Origin: Dillenia suffruticosa
Taxonomy: Eukaryota; Streptophyta; Magnoliopsida; Dilleniales; Dilleniaceae
Reading direction: 5' to 3'
NCBI GenBank assembly: GCA_033439265.1
Contig: JAVTVX010000005.1
Location: forward strand, 5,094,001 to 5,158,000
DNA: 64,000 nt
The notes below the pieces were generated by a model. The model saw only the letters and a list, made by a program, of their open reading frames with translations, had not been told where the DNA came from and made no database searches. Made by a program: the position numbers and the translations under genes. Of the stretch, positions 21,842 through 34,600 are shown piece by piece (the first letter of the stretch is position 1; each line of letters starts with the position of its first letter).

Positions 21842-23590
21842 TTTTTTTTTTTTTTTTTTGGAATGGAAAGGCTGAACAACCCAACAACACAAAAGCCAGG
21901 ACCATAGGCCCTCTTCTTTTCACTTTGAAATAATCGTTGCCTGAATTATCATGTTACAACATGCTGAAAAGGCTTTTAGGAGGGGAGTTGAGGACTTTTT
22001 TTTTTATTACACAAAAATTCGAACTCTGAATTTCAGGATTGAGAAAGGGGATTGTGATCATCAGGCTGTCCCCTTGGGGATGGGGAGTTGAGGATTTTGT
22101 ACTCTTGAGTGATGGAGTAGAGATGGTATGACTGGACCACTCCCTTATTAAGGTAAATTATGAGAACTTGTGAGTCTGTTTTCGTGATGAGTCTGTTAAG
22201 ATTATTCTCCATGGCTATCTTGAGACCCTATCTAATTGCCCAAAGCTCCACCTTCAAGTTGTTCGTTAAGCCAATGTTGATGACATAGCCCATGATCCAT
22301 TGACCATTGTTGTCCCTAAAAAGGCCAGCAGCAGCTGTAGGACCAGGATTAGATTTGATTGATCTATCTGTTTTGAGTTTCAAAAATCCAGGGTTGGAAG
22401 GAACCAATCTAATCTATTTGACAGAATGGGGGAATTGTAGAGAGTTTCTAGATATAGCAACGCAAGTGTTGTCTTTGGCAAATCTCAAGGTGAGGGTAGC
22501 AAAAAGATTAGGATTCATGGGCTTAGAGTCAAAGATGTGATTATATCTTTCTTTCCAAATGTTTCAGATAGCTAACATAAAAAGGATACTCCAGGGAATG
22601 CCAAAACAGTTTTTCTTAAGATAGGAAGGAGAGGAATTTATGAAGAAAATAACCGAAAAGGGGGTATGATATTCTAAACTTCTTTGGTTCAGTTGCAGTC
22701 TCTTAAGGTATGGAGGATAGTTTCTTCGGGATGATTGCAGATGGCACAACTAGGGTCATCCGTGATTCTTCTTTTTGACCTTCTTTTATTTGTGAGGAGC
22801 TTACCTTGTATTGTTATCCATATGAAGATTTTAACTCTTTCTGGATAAGCAAGCTTCCAAACCCACTTCTAATCATCATGCTGGGTTGGGATATCATTGA
22901 AGGGAGTTTGAATGAGCTTATAAGCTTAAGCTACTGCGAAGGCACCATTAGAGGTTATCTTCCAACACACAGAGTCCTAAGAATGCTCTTGAGAAGGCAG
23001 TATGATGGCTCTTATCTCTTCCGCTTTGTCGGTAGGGAGAACCCTTTAAAGCTCTTCGATCTTCCACTCTTTTCCTCCAGATAGAAAGTAATTGACTTTG
23101 GTATTGTCAATGGGTCTTGAAGCTGCAAGAGAGAGTAGTTTAGCAGCTCATCTTCACCTACCCAGAGGTCTCGCCAGAAACTCACATGTTGGCCATCTCC
23201 AATCTTCTTCGAGGTGAGGGCCTTCCTTAAACAATCTCTACTTTTCAAAATGCTTCTCCAAATAACAGAATAGCCAGGCTTCTTCCTATGCTCCAACAAG
23301 GCTTCTTCCTTATGATATTTGCTACGAAGGATCATGCACCAGAGAGTATCATCTTGATTGAAAAGTCTCCAAGCTAGCTTTGAGAGTAAGGCTAAATTAT
23401 TATTTCTAGTCTTGCTTAATCCTAAACCTCCTTCGGCCTTAATTCTACAAACAGCATTTCAGTTGATCAGGTGGAATTTTCTTGTGCCACGCATTCCAGT
23501 TGCTTAGTCCCTCAGGGACAGCTCAAGCGACAGAATTTCCTAATTTCCATCCTCCCTTCTTCGATTTGAATTCACTTGATTACATCTCAT
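21842..23590 (-). mobile_element. L1-like LINE, 3' part of ORF2, 5'-truncated
   Basis: Read on the minus strand, it carries the post-RT region of plant L1 ORF2: M-I-L-R-S-K-Y, V-I-W-R-S-I-L-K, I-G-D-G-Q-H-V-S-F-W-R-D-L-W-V-G (about 23012-23335). A worn zinc-binding and RNase H-like end follows. A T run at 21842-21860 is its poly(A) tail. The RT domain is missing, so it was 5'-truncated on insertion or is broken. It contains a younger SINE (21995-22081). Confidence 0.75.
21982..22094 (-). mobile_element. Short SINE (family B), copy 3, nested in LINE
   Basis: The body (21995-22081) begins with a T run on the plus strand, then TTACACAAAAATTCGAACTC and TGATCATCAGGCTGTCCCC, the reverse of copy 2. 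The 13-bp duplication GGGGAGTTGAGGA is perfect (21982-21994 and 22082-22094). Confidence 0.8.
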
Positions 23591-23690
23591 TATATAAAAA
23601 AAAAAAAAAAACATTCGAGTTGCTTACCACATTTAATACGGCATTACTATATACATCCAAGCTTCGCTTGGCCCATCTGCTCTTTCTTAC

Positions 23691-23808
23691 CTGAAGTCTC
23701 ATTTTTTTTTTTTTTAATTATACAAGAATTCGAATCCTGAATTTTAAGATTGCGAGAGAAGGATTGTGACCACTAAACTGTCCCTTTAGAAACACCCGAA
23801 ACCTCATT
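23691..23808 (-). mobile_element. Short SINE (family B), copy 4
   Basis: A T run is followed by TTATACAAGAATTCGAATCC, then GGATTGTGACCACTAAACTG and TCCC, the same minus-strand body as copy 3. Flanks CTGAAGTCTCATT (23691-23703) and CCGAAACCTCATT (23796-23808) form a worn duplication matching at 10 of 13 positions. Confidence 0.7.
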
Positions 23809-23809
23809 A

Positions 23810-25006
23810 TTACTAAATTGGACCGGCTAACTGATAACGTAATAAGGAATTCAAAGCCGTCTCCTCACTACGCAACCTAGGGATTCAAAGCCCACATCAT
23901 AATGGGCAGCCTTATTTAGAAAATGGGCTGGAAAGGTCTTGGCAAGCCTTGGGCTAGGCCTTTTAGTAAGATTGATGGAATTTTCAACCCATGCCCGGAT
24001 CTAGTTATCGGAGAGCTGATAAAAGTCGACCCGACCCGACCCGACTCAAAACCTTAAAGTCCAGGCTTTTTCATCTTGCTCTTACTCAAAATCAATCCAT
24101 ACTTTGACTTGCATATATTATTGAGTAACAAAAGGTTATGAGTTCAAATGTTATAAATATTGAGGTTTGGATTTTGGATTTTTTATTTTTTATGTTTTTG
24201 TATCGTTTGACTTGGTTCACCATATGATATTTAGAGTTTTATTCCGATTAATTCAAATCGAGTCGTTTGAGATTCCTCTTTAAAGAATAGGTTCTTCCAA
24301 TATAATTTGCCCCATTCTTTGTGGTTGGAATTTATTTGCATAGAATAGCTGCCTTATTTTATAGCCATCGTAGAGATACTAAAAATTAATCGAAGATGAA
24401 AGACTGTCCAAAATTTAAATTTTAAAATTGAGATATCGCTCTTAAATAATATAAAATCATATTTTAACTCACATGTATTATTGAGTATAAAAAAGTACGA
24501 GTTAAAATGTTCTGAGTACAGGTGTCTGGAATTTGTAGAGGGGAAAAGTTGCCTCCTTTTATAACTCAATCACCTGAATTTTTTTTATTTTAAAAAGAAA
24601 AGCTATTGCTAAAATAAAATTTTCCTTTATTTCGCTCTTTGGTTTTAAAATCGAATCAATAATCAACCTAGCCAATCTACCGATTCATCAGTTTATTGGT
24701 CAGAGCAATTAGAATGTTTTATAAACTAAATGATATCACAATGATATCATATATATATATATATATATATAATTTGTATATTTTATATTTTAAAATAAAA
24801 TAAATCTATATATTTCTGTTAAAAAAATGAATTTGTATCAGTAACACATTAAAAATATTGACTATAATAAAAACCATGTTAGATTGATTTGAACGATTAA
24901 CTGGTTCTGATTTGAACGATTCATTGATTTTAATGATTTTGATTGATTTTAAATGATTTTGATCATATTTGATTTTATCAATTTAATATCCCTAATGTCT
25001 AAAGGG

Positions 25007-25054
<48 letters not shown>

Positions 25055-28000
25055 CACACAGCTGGTACAGTCCATGAAGGCATGAACTAATAATATCCAA
25101 CCACCCCTACCAATAGTAACATGTAGTGTGACCATAGTTGCACCTCCTCCAAACGACATGCCCTTCCTATCACGCAAGCCTCAATCTTCAATCCATCTTC
25201 TTCATCTTTGTTTTATTTTTATATTCTTCATTTTTTGTTTTATTTATTTCTCTTTTAATGCTTTTGATCATTTATCAACTTCTGGCTCCTAGAAATGATA
25301 GATCGATACGTCACTTTATATCAAACACAAGTTAGAATTTTGGGCTACCCTTTTCATTGAAAATCTTCTAAATTTTAATTGAAAAATAAAATAAAAAAGT
25401 AAACATTAATAGCAAAAGAAAGTGATGTGATGTTCATTACCCAAATCCCCCGTTAAATGGCCGAAGGGACATTTGGATAAATGACTCTAAGGAAATTCCT
25501 ACGAAAACAGCCAAGGAATGGATATTGATGGACGATTTTTTTTTCCCCAAATTGCATGGGAGGCTCAAAAACCCAGTAATCCCATTAATGAAAATCAAAA
25601 TTCAAAACCTCTTAATATCAAGTTGAGAAAGATTACTACCTTTTTTTCTTTTTTGTTTTATACGGGAGACTTATAAACCCAGCAGGTAAGGCCGGTGGGT
25701 AAAAACATAAAGAAGGCACAAGAAGTCCAATGGCTGAGAATCAAATTTATGCCGAGTTGATAACAACCTTACTTTCTTAAATATCGATAGATAAATCAAT
25801 AATATATAGGTTTAAGGATAAAATATTAGAATCTTTTAATCAAAATTTTGAATTCGTATTTTAAAAATAGAAAAACAAGTTCCTCTAAATTGAATTTCAC
25901 ATCTATTCAAATTGGATTAATTGGATTTTTAAATATTCATGATCGAATAAAAAAAAATTATTAATAGATAATAATCATGAATACAGTCTGTCGATGGGTT
26001 AACAAATTGACCAAAACATCAAAAAAAAGAATTGACATTTTTGTAGTCTCCTCTTCAGTGGCTTTCATTGTGATGGCTAAATGAAGGTCAAGACCACCAC
26101 CCTTGGGGGTGGCTGCTGTTTACTATGAATGTAGAAAACTGTAACACTTCATCTTCATTCCTTCTATTACTTTTGTTTCTAGTAGATTAAAAATAGAATT
26201 GATTGAAAGTGAGTGATATTTTTCAAGTTTTTGAACAAACCCGGATCAAAAAGTCCACAAGGGAGGATGTGGCCCCAAGCTTGTCAGTCTTGGGCCTAAA
26301 GAGGTCTTCTTGTTCAAACTTCATTGTTATACATCTTTGGTGGGACATACAATCATGCACAGACAAGGAAACATAATTGGGTTTTTGGTTTCTATAATGT
26401 CATATGAAGTTGATTTTCCAATTCATCTTTGGATGTTTTTCTATGAAAAATAATACTGCGAAACACATATATCATCGTTATTCATTTTTTAAAACTAATT
26501 AAGTGGTATGCGAAATCATAACGATAACAAATTGAGTTTTAATCTCAATATTTGAGATCGACCTTTCAAGAGATAAATTTGAAAAAACATAGGGAAAAGA
26601 AAATAAAATAATAAAAAAGAGAAAAAAGTAAATATATATAAATAAAATAAAATAAAAGGAAAATGAAAATGAAAAAGATAGATAATAAATGAATAGAAAA
26701 ATATCTAAAATATATTAGTTTAATTTGTACTGATATCTAAAAATATCTAAAATATCTAAGTTTTCATAGGTTTACTTCTATATTTTACTAAATCTCTTAT
26801 ATTCAAGTTTTTTATTCTCCTAATCAGTGAATCTTTAGGTTTTCTTTACACATACCAGAACCACCTCAGACGACACTCTCTCATCTTATTCACAATTGAA
26901 CTAACTCCTAATTTGTTACGAATATCTTCCTTTTTAATTCTATCTCTTCTATTTTTTCCACACATCTACTTAAATATTCTTATTTTTGTTACAATCATCT
27001 TTTATTCTTGTTATTGTTTAATAGTTCGCACTCGGTATGTAAAATTATATTCCAACTAATCCGATCCAAGCGTATCGAGTTCAATTTAGGGAGAGTTTTT
27101 CCAATGTAATATTTTTTATTTTCAAGTTTGGATCAAAATTTAATTAAAAAATTTAATATATTTACTCAATAAACCGACTGCCTATTGGTATAATCTTTAT
27201 TTATATTCAAATCAGGCAACTTCTGTAAATTGAGACCAACCACGTAAGAATTCTAAACCTACCAATATTGTAAAAAGTAATCATTTACTGATAATTTAAA
27301 TGGAGGAGTCGCATATTACACAATTAACATATCCACAATTTGATTTAGTTAAAAAAAAAATTGTTTGTGAAAGTAAATTTTGGATTAATTGATCTGTTAT
27401 AAATATTATGATTTCTTCACATTTAAGTTGAAATTTATCTAAAATCTAGAAATCATAGTTAAAAAATGATCATTTTATAGTAGACAGGTCATTCATGGTA
27501 ACTCAGAGAGCAAATAGTACTACACTAATCCCCAATCTATTCTCCTCCTCCCCTCACCCCCACCCCGCGCAAAAAAAAAAAAAAAATCTTATGGATTCAA
27601 AATACATAATTCATACATTCAATCTTATCTTCTTAAAATTCTATTAAGTATTCATTTTGATTGTAGAAAGGAAAAACTAAAAAGTCTTCGGATCTTCTCA
27701 ACCTGTCTTCTTTAATTCCAACCGAAGTGATATAATCTAACCAGAAGAACTCTTATATTAAAATGCCAATGACCTCATCTCATCTCTTCCTTGTTTAGTG
27801 CAAAATAAATTGGGATTTATATGTGAAATTTTGTGTTTGTGTTTAAAAAAAAAATAGTACAATGTGGTGGCAAATTTTCTATGTGGAGAACTGAATTTTT
27901 CTGTACTTGCCATTCTAAAATAACCCTAAAAGATTCATAAAAGAAAAAATGAGAGTTCTGAAGGATAGAGTTGTACATTAATTTATTTAGCTGCATAAGT

Positions 28001-28080
28001 ATCTTCCAAAAAGAAATTAAAATACAATATTAAGTAGGACATACCCATGTGAATACCATGCGCATGCATGAACATGAAGT
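23810..28080. other. AT-rich intergenic DNA with SINE relics, no gene seen
   Basis: No exon or long frame was found. Contents are an AT microsatellite (about 24749-24770), an AG microsatellite (25011-25052), and SINE family A relics near 24200-24330, 25775-25958 (plus) and 27010-27215 (minus). There is also a purine-rich stretch at 26580-26720. The last few hundred bases are probably distal promoter of the HD-Zip gene. Confidence 0.45.
25011..25052 (+). repeat. (AG)21 microsatellite
   Basis: This is a pure AG dinucleotide run of 42 bp, with no interruption. Confidence 0.95.
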
Positions 28081-28086
28081 CAGCCG

Positions 28087-28140
28087 CCCCCCCCCCCCCC
28101 TTCTCTCTCTCTCTCTCATAGGCACTCCCTTTATATAAGG
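28087..28140 (+). promoter_or_regulatory. Core promoter of HD-Zip gene: C14, (CT)n, TATA
   Basis: Fourteen C (28087-28100) precede a CT repeat, and TTATATAAGG (28131-28140) is a strong TATA box. Transcription would start near 28165, giving a leader of about 120 bp that ends in an AGAG-rich stretch before the ATG at 28288. Confidence 0.6.
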
Positions 28141-28287
28141 TAAATCTGAAGACACTCCAACAAGCATCAAGACTTTGTATGATGCGAAGTGAAATAGCAT
28201 CATCAAAAATCCCTCTACCTAGCACATCCTTCTCTTTTTCTGCTAGAAGAAAAACTTACAAGAGAGAGGAGAGAGGAGAAAAAGGAC

Positions 28288-28857
28288 ATGGAGATCTTGC
28301 ACTGCGAAGGCCAAAAGCACAACGCAAAGCACAAGAAGAAAAGGCTAACACAAGATCAATTGAGACTCCTAGAGAAGAGCTTTGACTATGAGAGGAAGCT
28401 CGAGCCACAGCGCAAGCTCCAACTAGCCCGCGAGCTAGGCCTCCCACCTCGGCAAATAGCCATTTGGTACCAAAACAAGCGTGCACGATGGAAGACACAA
28501 AGCCTGGAGCATGACTACAACGCACTCCAACTTAGGCTAGACACTTTATTGGCTGAGAAGAGGAGGCTAGAGAAAGACGTCGAGAGGCTTAGACAAGAGT
28601 TGGACAAGGCTCAAGAGATGCTAAATATGACTTGTAGTAGTCGAGTACCTAATGCTTATCATCATCCTCATCCACCTCTTGTTTGTGCTTTGTCTTATAA
28701 TTCTTGTGAAGAAGGAGGTTGTTCTAGCTTGGTTAATAACAATAATGATGTGAATTGTTGCTGGGAGAGTTATGGGGTTGTGCAGCCTGAAGGGCTTTAT
28801 GATTGTTTGGTGGGCGTTGAGTCCTCAGATGATCAAATTGGTGTTAAGTGGGCTTAA
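28288..28857 (+). CDS. HD-Zip class I transcription factor, ATHB-52-like
   Basis: The single-exon frame has 189 residues. A basic arm (K-K-K-R-L-T, about 16-21) leads into a homeodomain at about 14-71 with helix 3 [13 protein letters not shown]. It is followed directly by a leucine zipper (about 73-112: [24 protein letters not shown]). The directly abutting homeodomain and zipper define HD-Zip. The lack of START and of a CPSCE motif, and the K-L-E-P-Q-R-K opening, place it in class I near ATHB-52/54. Such proteins bind CAAT(A/T)ATTG pseudopalindromes as dimers in the nucleus. Helix 3 has Tyr where Phe is usual (WFQN). The C-terminus ends in a Trp-containing acidic segment (V-K-W-A), as in class I activation tails. 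The ATG has a purine at -3 (GACATGG). Confidence 0.92.
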   Translation: MEILHCEGQKHNAKHKKKRLTQDQLRLLEKSFDYERKLEPQRKLQLARELGLPPRQIAIWYQNKRARWKTQSLEHDYNALQLRLDTLLAEKRRLEKDVERLRQELDKAQEMLNMTCSSRVPNAYHHPHPPLVCALSYNSCEEGGCSSLVNNNNDVNCCWESYGVVQPEGLYDCLVGVESSDDQIGVKWA

Positions 28858-28859
28858 TC

Positions 28860-31420
28860 CACACGTTTTCTTCCTGGTTTCTTCTAATTATCAAAAAAGA
28901 AAAATGCTTCTTGTTACTTTTGTTCAAGTTGTGAGATGTTTTCACTTTCTTCTAAGTTTTAATCGAAACTTTTGAAAGGAAATATTTTACTTACAACTAT
29001 GCTATTTTTCATATAGGTATTAATCGACTAGATCATTATGTGCAGCATCCAAATTATCTCATAAAATATGAGATTATTCAGTAAATTAGTTTAATGATCC
29101 TTACTTATGATAACATGTATTTTTCTTCATTTCTAGTAAAAAAAATGTTGTTTCTTATGATTACTAACCCTAAAAAATCAGAGTTATTTTGATCATCTGC
29201 AATGATATGTCTTCCTTGCATAAAAGGGTATATCAGAAAAAGAAAAATCTTAGCATTCATGTTACAACAACATTGGGATTAAATGTCCTTGAACTAAATT
29301 ATCTAACTTTTAGTACAAACATAATATGAAAATTTTAATTTTAATGCAAAAGTTTTCAGCCTGACTATAAAAAAATGTAAATACTTTACATTTACCCTTT
29401 TTCCTGCTCGTCGTAAAAGAATGGAAGAGAAGCTCGCCAGTTGACAAGGATGGTTTGGATCTAATCAGCACTTTTAACTAAACCTAACTCGGAGTTTAAA
29501 AAATAAGATAGTTAAGTAATATTCATACCAAATTGAATGCGTGAATCATAGCCAAACGTCTCTTCCAAATTGGACATAATAAGGCGGAAAGTCTGCGGTA
29601 ATTAGTAGTTTAGGAATTGTCCTGTAATACCCAACTTGCACGGCGAAGCATTTAATCGAACACTTGGTGTTCATTGAACTTATTCATTCATATGTACATG
29701 AATGTCAACTCATCTGTTAGGCTTTGGACCAAGATGTTTGTTGTCGGCCAGGGCAGTCTTAGGATGCTTTTTGTGATGTGTAAAACTGCAGTCTTATTGG
29801 GGTGTTCAATTGATGGATGCTTTTGTCCAAATTTCTTCATATGAAACAAATTTTGTTTCAAGCTTGCTCTGACTCTATCTCTATACAACACTTTTTTACC
29901 AGCCTAGCAGTAAATCCCCTACCTAAGTTCTTTGACCCAAAACTCCTAATCGTGACGACAAAAATTTGAAATCACGTTTGGTCAAAATTATTTATTTTTG
30001 TTACTGTATTAATTGATATCTAAAATTATATTTCAATTGATCCGATTTGAAACTTATAATGACCTATTTAAAAGAGTTATCTTTTTAATATAGTTTGCTC
30101 CATACTCAAGTTGTGAGTCGAACATGAGATCGTGATTAAGAGATTTACCATCACATTCTACTATATCAATTGACCGTTAATCATTCAGTCAAAATTATGC
30201 GTATAGATATAGACAGAAACGAAAACAAAAAATCAAAAAAGGTAGTAAATGATATGAAAAACGGGTATTTTTTAAAAGTAGATAAAATGAAAAATATAAA
30301 TAAATACGTAAATATAAAAAATATAAAAACTTTATATAAATAATAACTATTTTATGTAAATAATAAAATAAACATATTTTATAATAAAATTTAAAACGAT
30401 GAAATATGTAATTATTAATAATAAAATAAATAAAATTATAATTATAATTATAATAAAATAAAAAAAATAATTCATTAAATATAAATATAAGAATAAAAAT
30501 TTTTATATAAATATTAATTAATTACATAAATCAAAAATATTTTAGAAATAAAAAAATATTAATACCGAGAAATTTTATACGTTTGATAGGATATAATCAT
30601 AACTTTTTATTTTTATTAACAATTTGACTTATACGTGTAAGACAATATATTTATTTTTATAAAAAAAAAATCATTTATTCTAATCAAAAATTGAAAATCT
30701 CAATCAGTCATTTCTCGATTGGATAAGTTACTTATTATAAATAAAAAACAAAATATAAAATTGAGCCAAGTTTAGATTTACCAAACAGCCCCATGCGAGT
30801 TTTTTAGAGGTTTGATATTTGTTTTTTGTTTTTTTTTTCTTTTCTTTATTTTATATGAGTTTCATTATAAAATTTGTTTTAATACAGATGAGATATATAA
30901 ATTTATACAGAACAATATTAAAATATTTCTACGATGCAAAGAGTATTTCTTGAAAGCAAACAATTTTAAAGTCTATTAACAGAAGTCACAAATTATAGTA
31001 TTTTCTTTTTTATTTTTTACTTTACGTTACTTTGGTTAGCTTAAACAAAAAAATTTGGGAATAAGAAAATTATCTCGAAGCTAACAACTCAAATTCAAAA
31101 TTTTTAATATCGAGAATTATTCTTTTATTTTTTGTGGTTATAAAGAGGTGTAAATAAACAGAATTGAATCGAAAAAAAATAATAAAAGTGAGAAAATTCT
31201 ACCACTTGAGTCATGACGGACAATATCTTTTTTTTTATATTATACCAATCGATATTTTGAGTCATATTTCGATTAATTCGGTTCGAGATTTACAATGATC
31301 CATTAAATGAACTACTTTCTTAACATAATTTTTTCATACCTAAATCGTGAATTGAACTCAAGAATTTAGTTAAAAAATTTAATATCATATCACATTAACT
31401 CAATTATCTATTGGTTTCTG
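28860..31420. other. AT-rich intergenic DNA with SINE family A relics
   Basis: No gene was found. Minus-strand family A SINEs are visible at about 29960-30190 (head TCAATTGATATAGTAGAATG, box B GTTCGACTC) and 31228-31425. The region 30260-30560 is over 80% A/T and shares inverted phrases with 17580-17790. Confidence 0.45.
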
Positions 31421-31648
31421 ATGGACAATATCAAGAATTATTTTCCAACCAAAATATATATATCAAGAATTATTTTACGGGGTAAAAATCTATCCTGTAT
31501 CGAATGTTACTCGGCCCAACAACCCAACCAAATAATTGCACCTGCTTGGACAACAAAGAAGGATGGGCTACATCTTCTCATTGGGTCAGCCCCTATCCGG
31601 CCCAAGCTCTTTTTTTTTTTGGTTGCCTCCTTCCACTCACCCTCTCTC

Positions 31649-34600
31649 ATTGCATCGACGTCGGCTTCTCGTGGTGGTGATGGCGCCACCGGCAGAATCA
31701 GAAGTGCAGCTTCTTCAATGTCCCATGAGACTATTCATCTTTTCGCTGTAATTTCTATCTTTCTTTCCCTATCTCTCCCCCTCTCTCTCCCTCTCTCTCC
31801 TAACTTCCCACTTCTGTCTAGCTAGTCTCGCTCAATTTGTCTCTTTATTTTGTTACAGGAAATTAGAAAGGCTCTAATTATGATGAAGGAAGTGGCAGTA
31901 GATCTAGAGAAAGATAATCAATTCGACAAGGTATATATTTCGATTTCTGAGCCTCAGAGTTCTAGGTCTGAGTGCTTTTAATACTGTTTCAATCTTTTTT
32001 TTTTTTTTAACATTTTGATTAGGTTTTAGGTCTATTATAGTATTAGGAAAGTAAAAAATTGAGAGAGTTAGTATTACTAGCGTGAAAATTTTGTCAGGTG
32101 TCACTTTGTAAGATCATGTTCGCCTAAATATAGTTGGTGATCGTTGTTCTATTTTGAATGATGAGATAGCTTAGATCTGCATATATTTAGTTGATCTTAT
32201 TCTGTTGGTTGTGCCTTGAATATCAGCTTCCCAAACCTAATAGCTATATTAAATGCATTTTAGATGATGATTGGGAGAGAAAGTTACTTATTTTTCTTTC
32301 CTTTGGGAGTCTAGATACAAAAGAAAACGAGGGATTTGGATGGATTTGAGATCTCTCCAAATTTTAAAATTTTGCCCTCTCAAAGATGGAAAGAAACAGA
32401 TGGGAGAGAAAATATTAAGATTAAACATTTTTTATATTCAAAAAATGTCTTTCAAAAACTGATACCAAAACTTTTTATTCCTAATGAATCTCATCTATTC
32501 CCAATGAGTTTAGATACAATGGAATTTTTCTTTTCATTTCTCTCCAACTCCTAAACCAGAGAAATTCGTTTCTTTGCTTTTTTTTCATAAAACTCCCAAA
32601 CAAAATGGAAAGAAAATTATAATTTTTCTCTTCTTTTCTTTTCTTTCCTAACTGACCTTTTCTTTTCTATCCAAAACTCACAAACGTACTATAAGAGTCA
32701 ACTTGCCAAACCTAATAGCTATTTTCATGCAAATGAACGTTTGATGAGGACAAAATGCAACATGGATACTGAATGCCAAATGTTGAATCTCATGCTCTAA
32801 GATACAAGACTTATATTTGAGAGATGAATTACAAGTTGTTGTGGACATATATGCATGTAGGTGAATTCCTAAATCATTGAACAAGAAGCTACAGGGAAAA
32901 AAAGGGCTTTTATTGTTTTTGATTATATCAGCACGCTAAAAGAATGCAATGTTTATAAAAGCGCAGCCCAGAGTATGAGGTTCACACCACTGTGTGATCT
33001 TGGGATGGTCAAATGTATTCTTCCTTCCCACTAAGAACAAAGAGCCTATGGTCAAATGAATTACAAAGTACTGCTATTAACTTACTTGCTGTTCTTCAAT
33101 AGAAATAAACAGGTATGACAATCCAAAGAGAATGAGTATCCTATGCATTTATTGATTTGATAGATGCTGTGTATATAGGTGATGGAGCTTGAAGATGCAG
33201 CCTTAGAGTTATTGGCATCAGCTGAAGACTGTCAACGTTATTCTTCATTACTTGAATCTGTCGGAAATGGATATACCCGTGGCACAGAGGTGCTTCTTTA
33301 CCACTTTCATGACCATTCATCACACTGATTTTTTTTTTTTTTTTGGAAAGCATCTTTTATTGTCATATTTGCCCTTTCTCCGTCACTCGCTTTTGTTTGC
33401 AAAATTTCTTCCCAGCTGACTAATTTTAAGAAGTTGTTTGATGATGAGGCCAAAAAGCTTGATACAACTTCATCCTCGAACCTGCAAAACCATCAATTGC
33501 TGCGCCAGTTTAGAGAAGCTGTCTGGGTACATAAGATGACTACCAGTATTTTTTTTTTTGAGAGAGAGAGAGAGGGAGATATTCAGAATTCGATATTCAG
33601 CTTGGATGCGTACGTATTTAGACATAGCTTCTGTCACATACCTGGTCTTCAGTTATGTTTGAGCTTCTTTGATCGTAAGGATTTTCAAGAAGTTAATGAT
33701 TTAGGGAAAAATGCATAGAATGCTATAAATTACATTTCCTCTGAACTCATTAGCTTTTCAGTTTTGTCTTTTGAATGTTGACCAAGTTGCCTGACTGGAT
33801 CAGTCCAAATACTTTGTTTTGTATGTTTGTCCACATTAATCAGGAAACAAATGAAAGGAAATTTCTGCAATCTCTTGTATTTTATAAAGCATAGTGTCCA
33901 GCAATATTTCTGACACCAGGAAACAGGACACAAGTCCCCCTTAATGGATGATATATCGATACATCATTTGCCTTTTTCTAGCTATCTTTGTCCGTTTAAA
34001 TCTACTTTGTTTTTCCTTTGTTCTCCTTTAAGAAGTCTTATTTGCAAAAAAAAAAAAAAAAAAAAATGTATTTATGAATGCACCTTATCATGAGGGTTTT
34101 CTTCCATTTTGTAGAATGTTCATCATGCAGGGCAGCCAATGCCTGGTGAAGAGCAAGAGGATAATGTGATGACTAGTACCCAATGCACTTTTTTGAATAT
34201 CACTTGTCCGTTATGTGGAAAGCCAGTTACTGAAATTGCAGATCCAGTTCGCAGGTACTTCCACAAGAAGTTGATCATGATGATAACTTGTATCAGACAG
34301 AGGCCTGTCCTCACATGTGTAGTCCTTATATGGAAATTGCTAGATGCATTGCTTTAAAGTTATTAATGGAGGCAAATTCATGGAGCGATATGGACATTAC
34401 AGACAGATTAACATTACCCCCGAAAGGAAAACAAATAATAAATAATAAAGAAATAAAAGGTGTGCCTCTCAATTAGAACAAAATCACTTGTAGATGATCA
34501 CCAACTACTTTGGGTAATTTTTGTATTTTGGTGCTTTATGTTGTTTTCCATATTTCTTGTTGTTGTAGGACAGTGTTGCTTGCAAACATATTTATGACAA

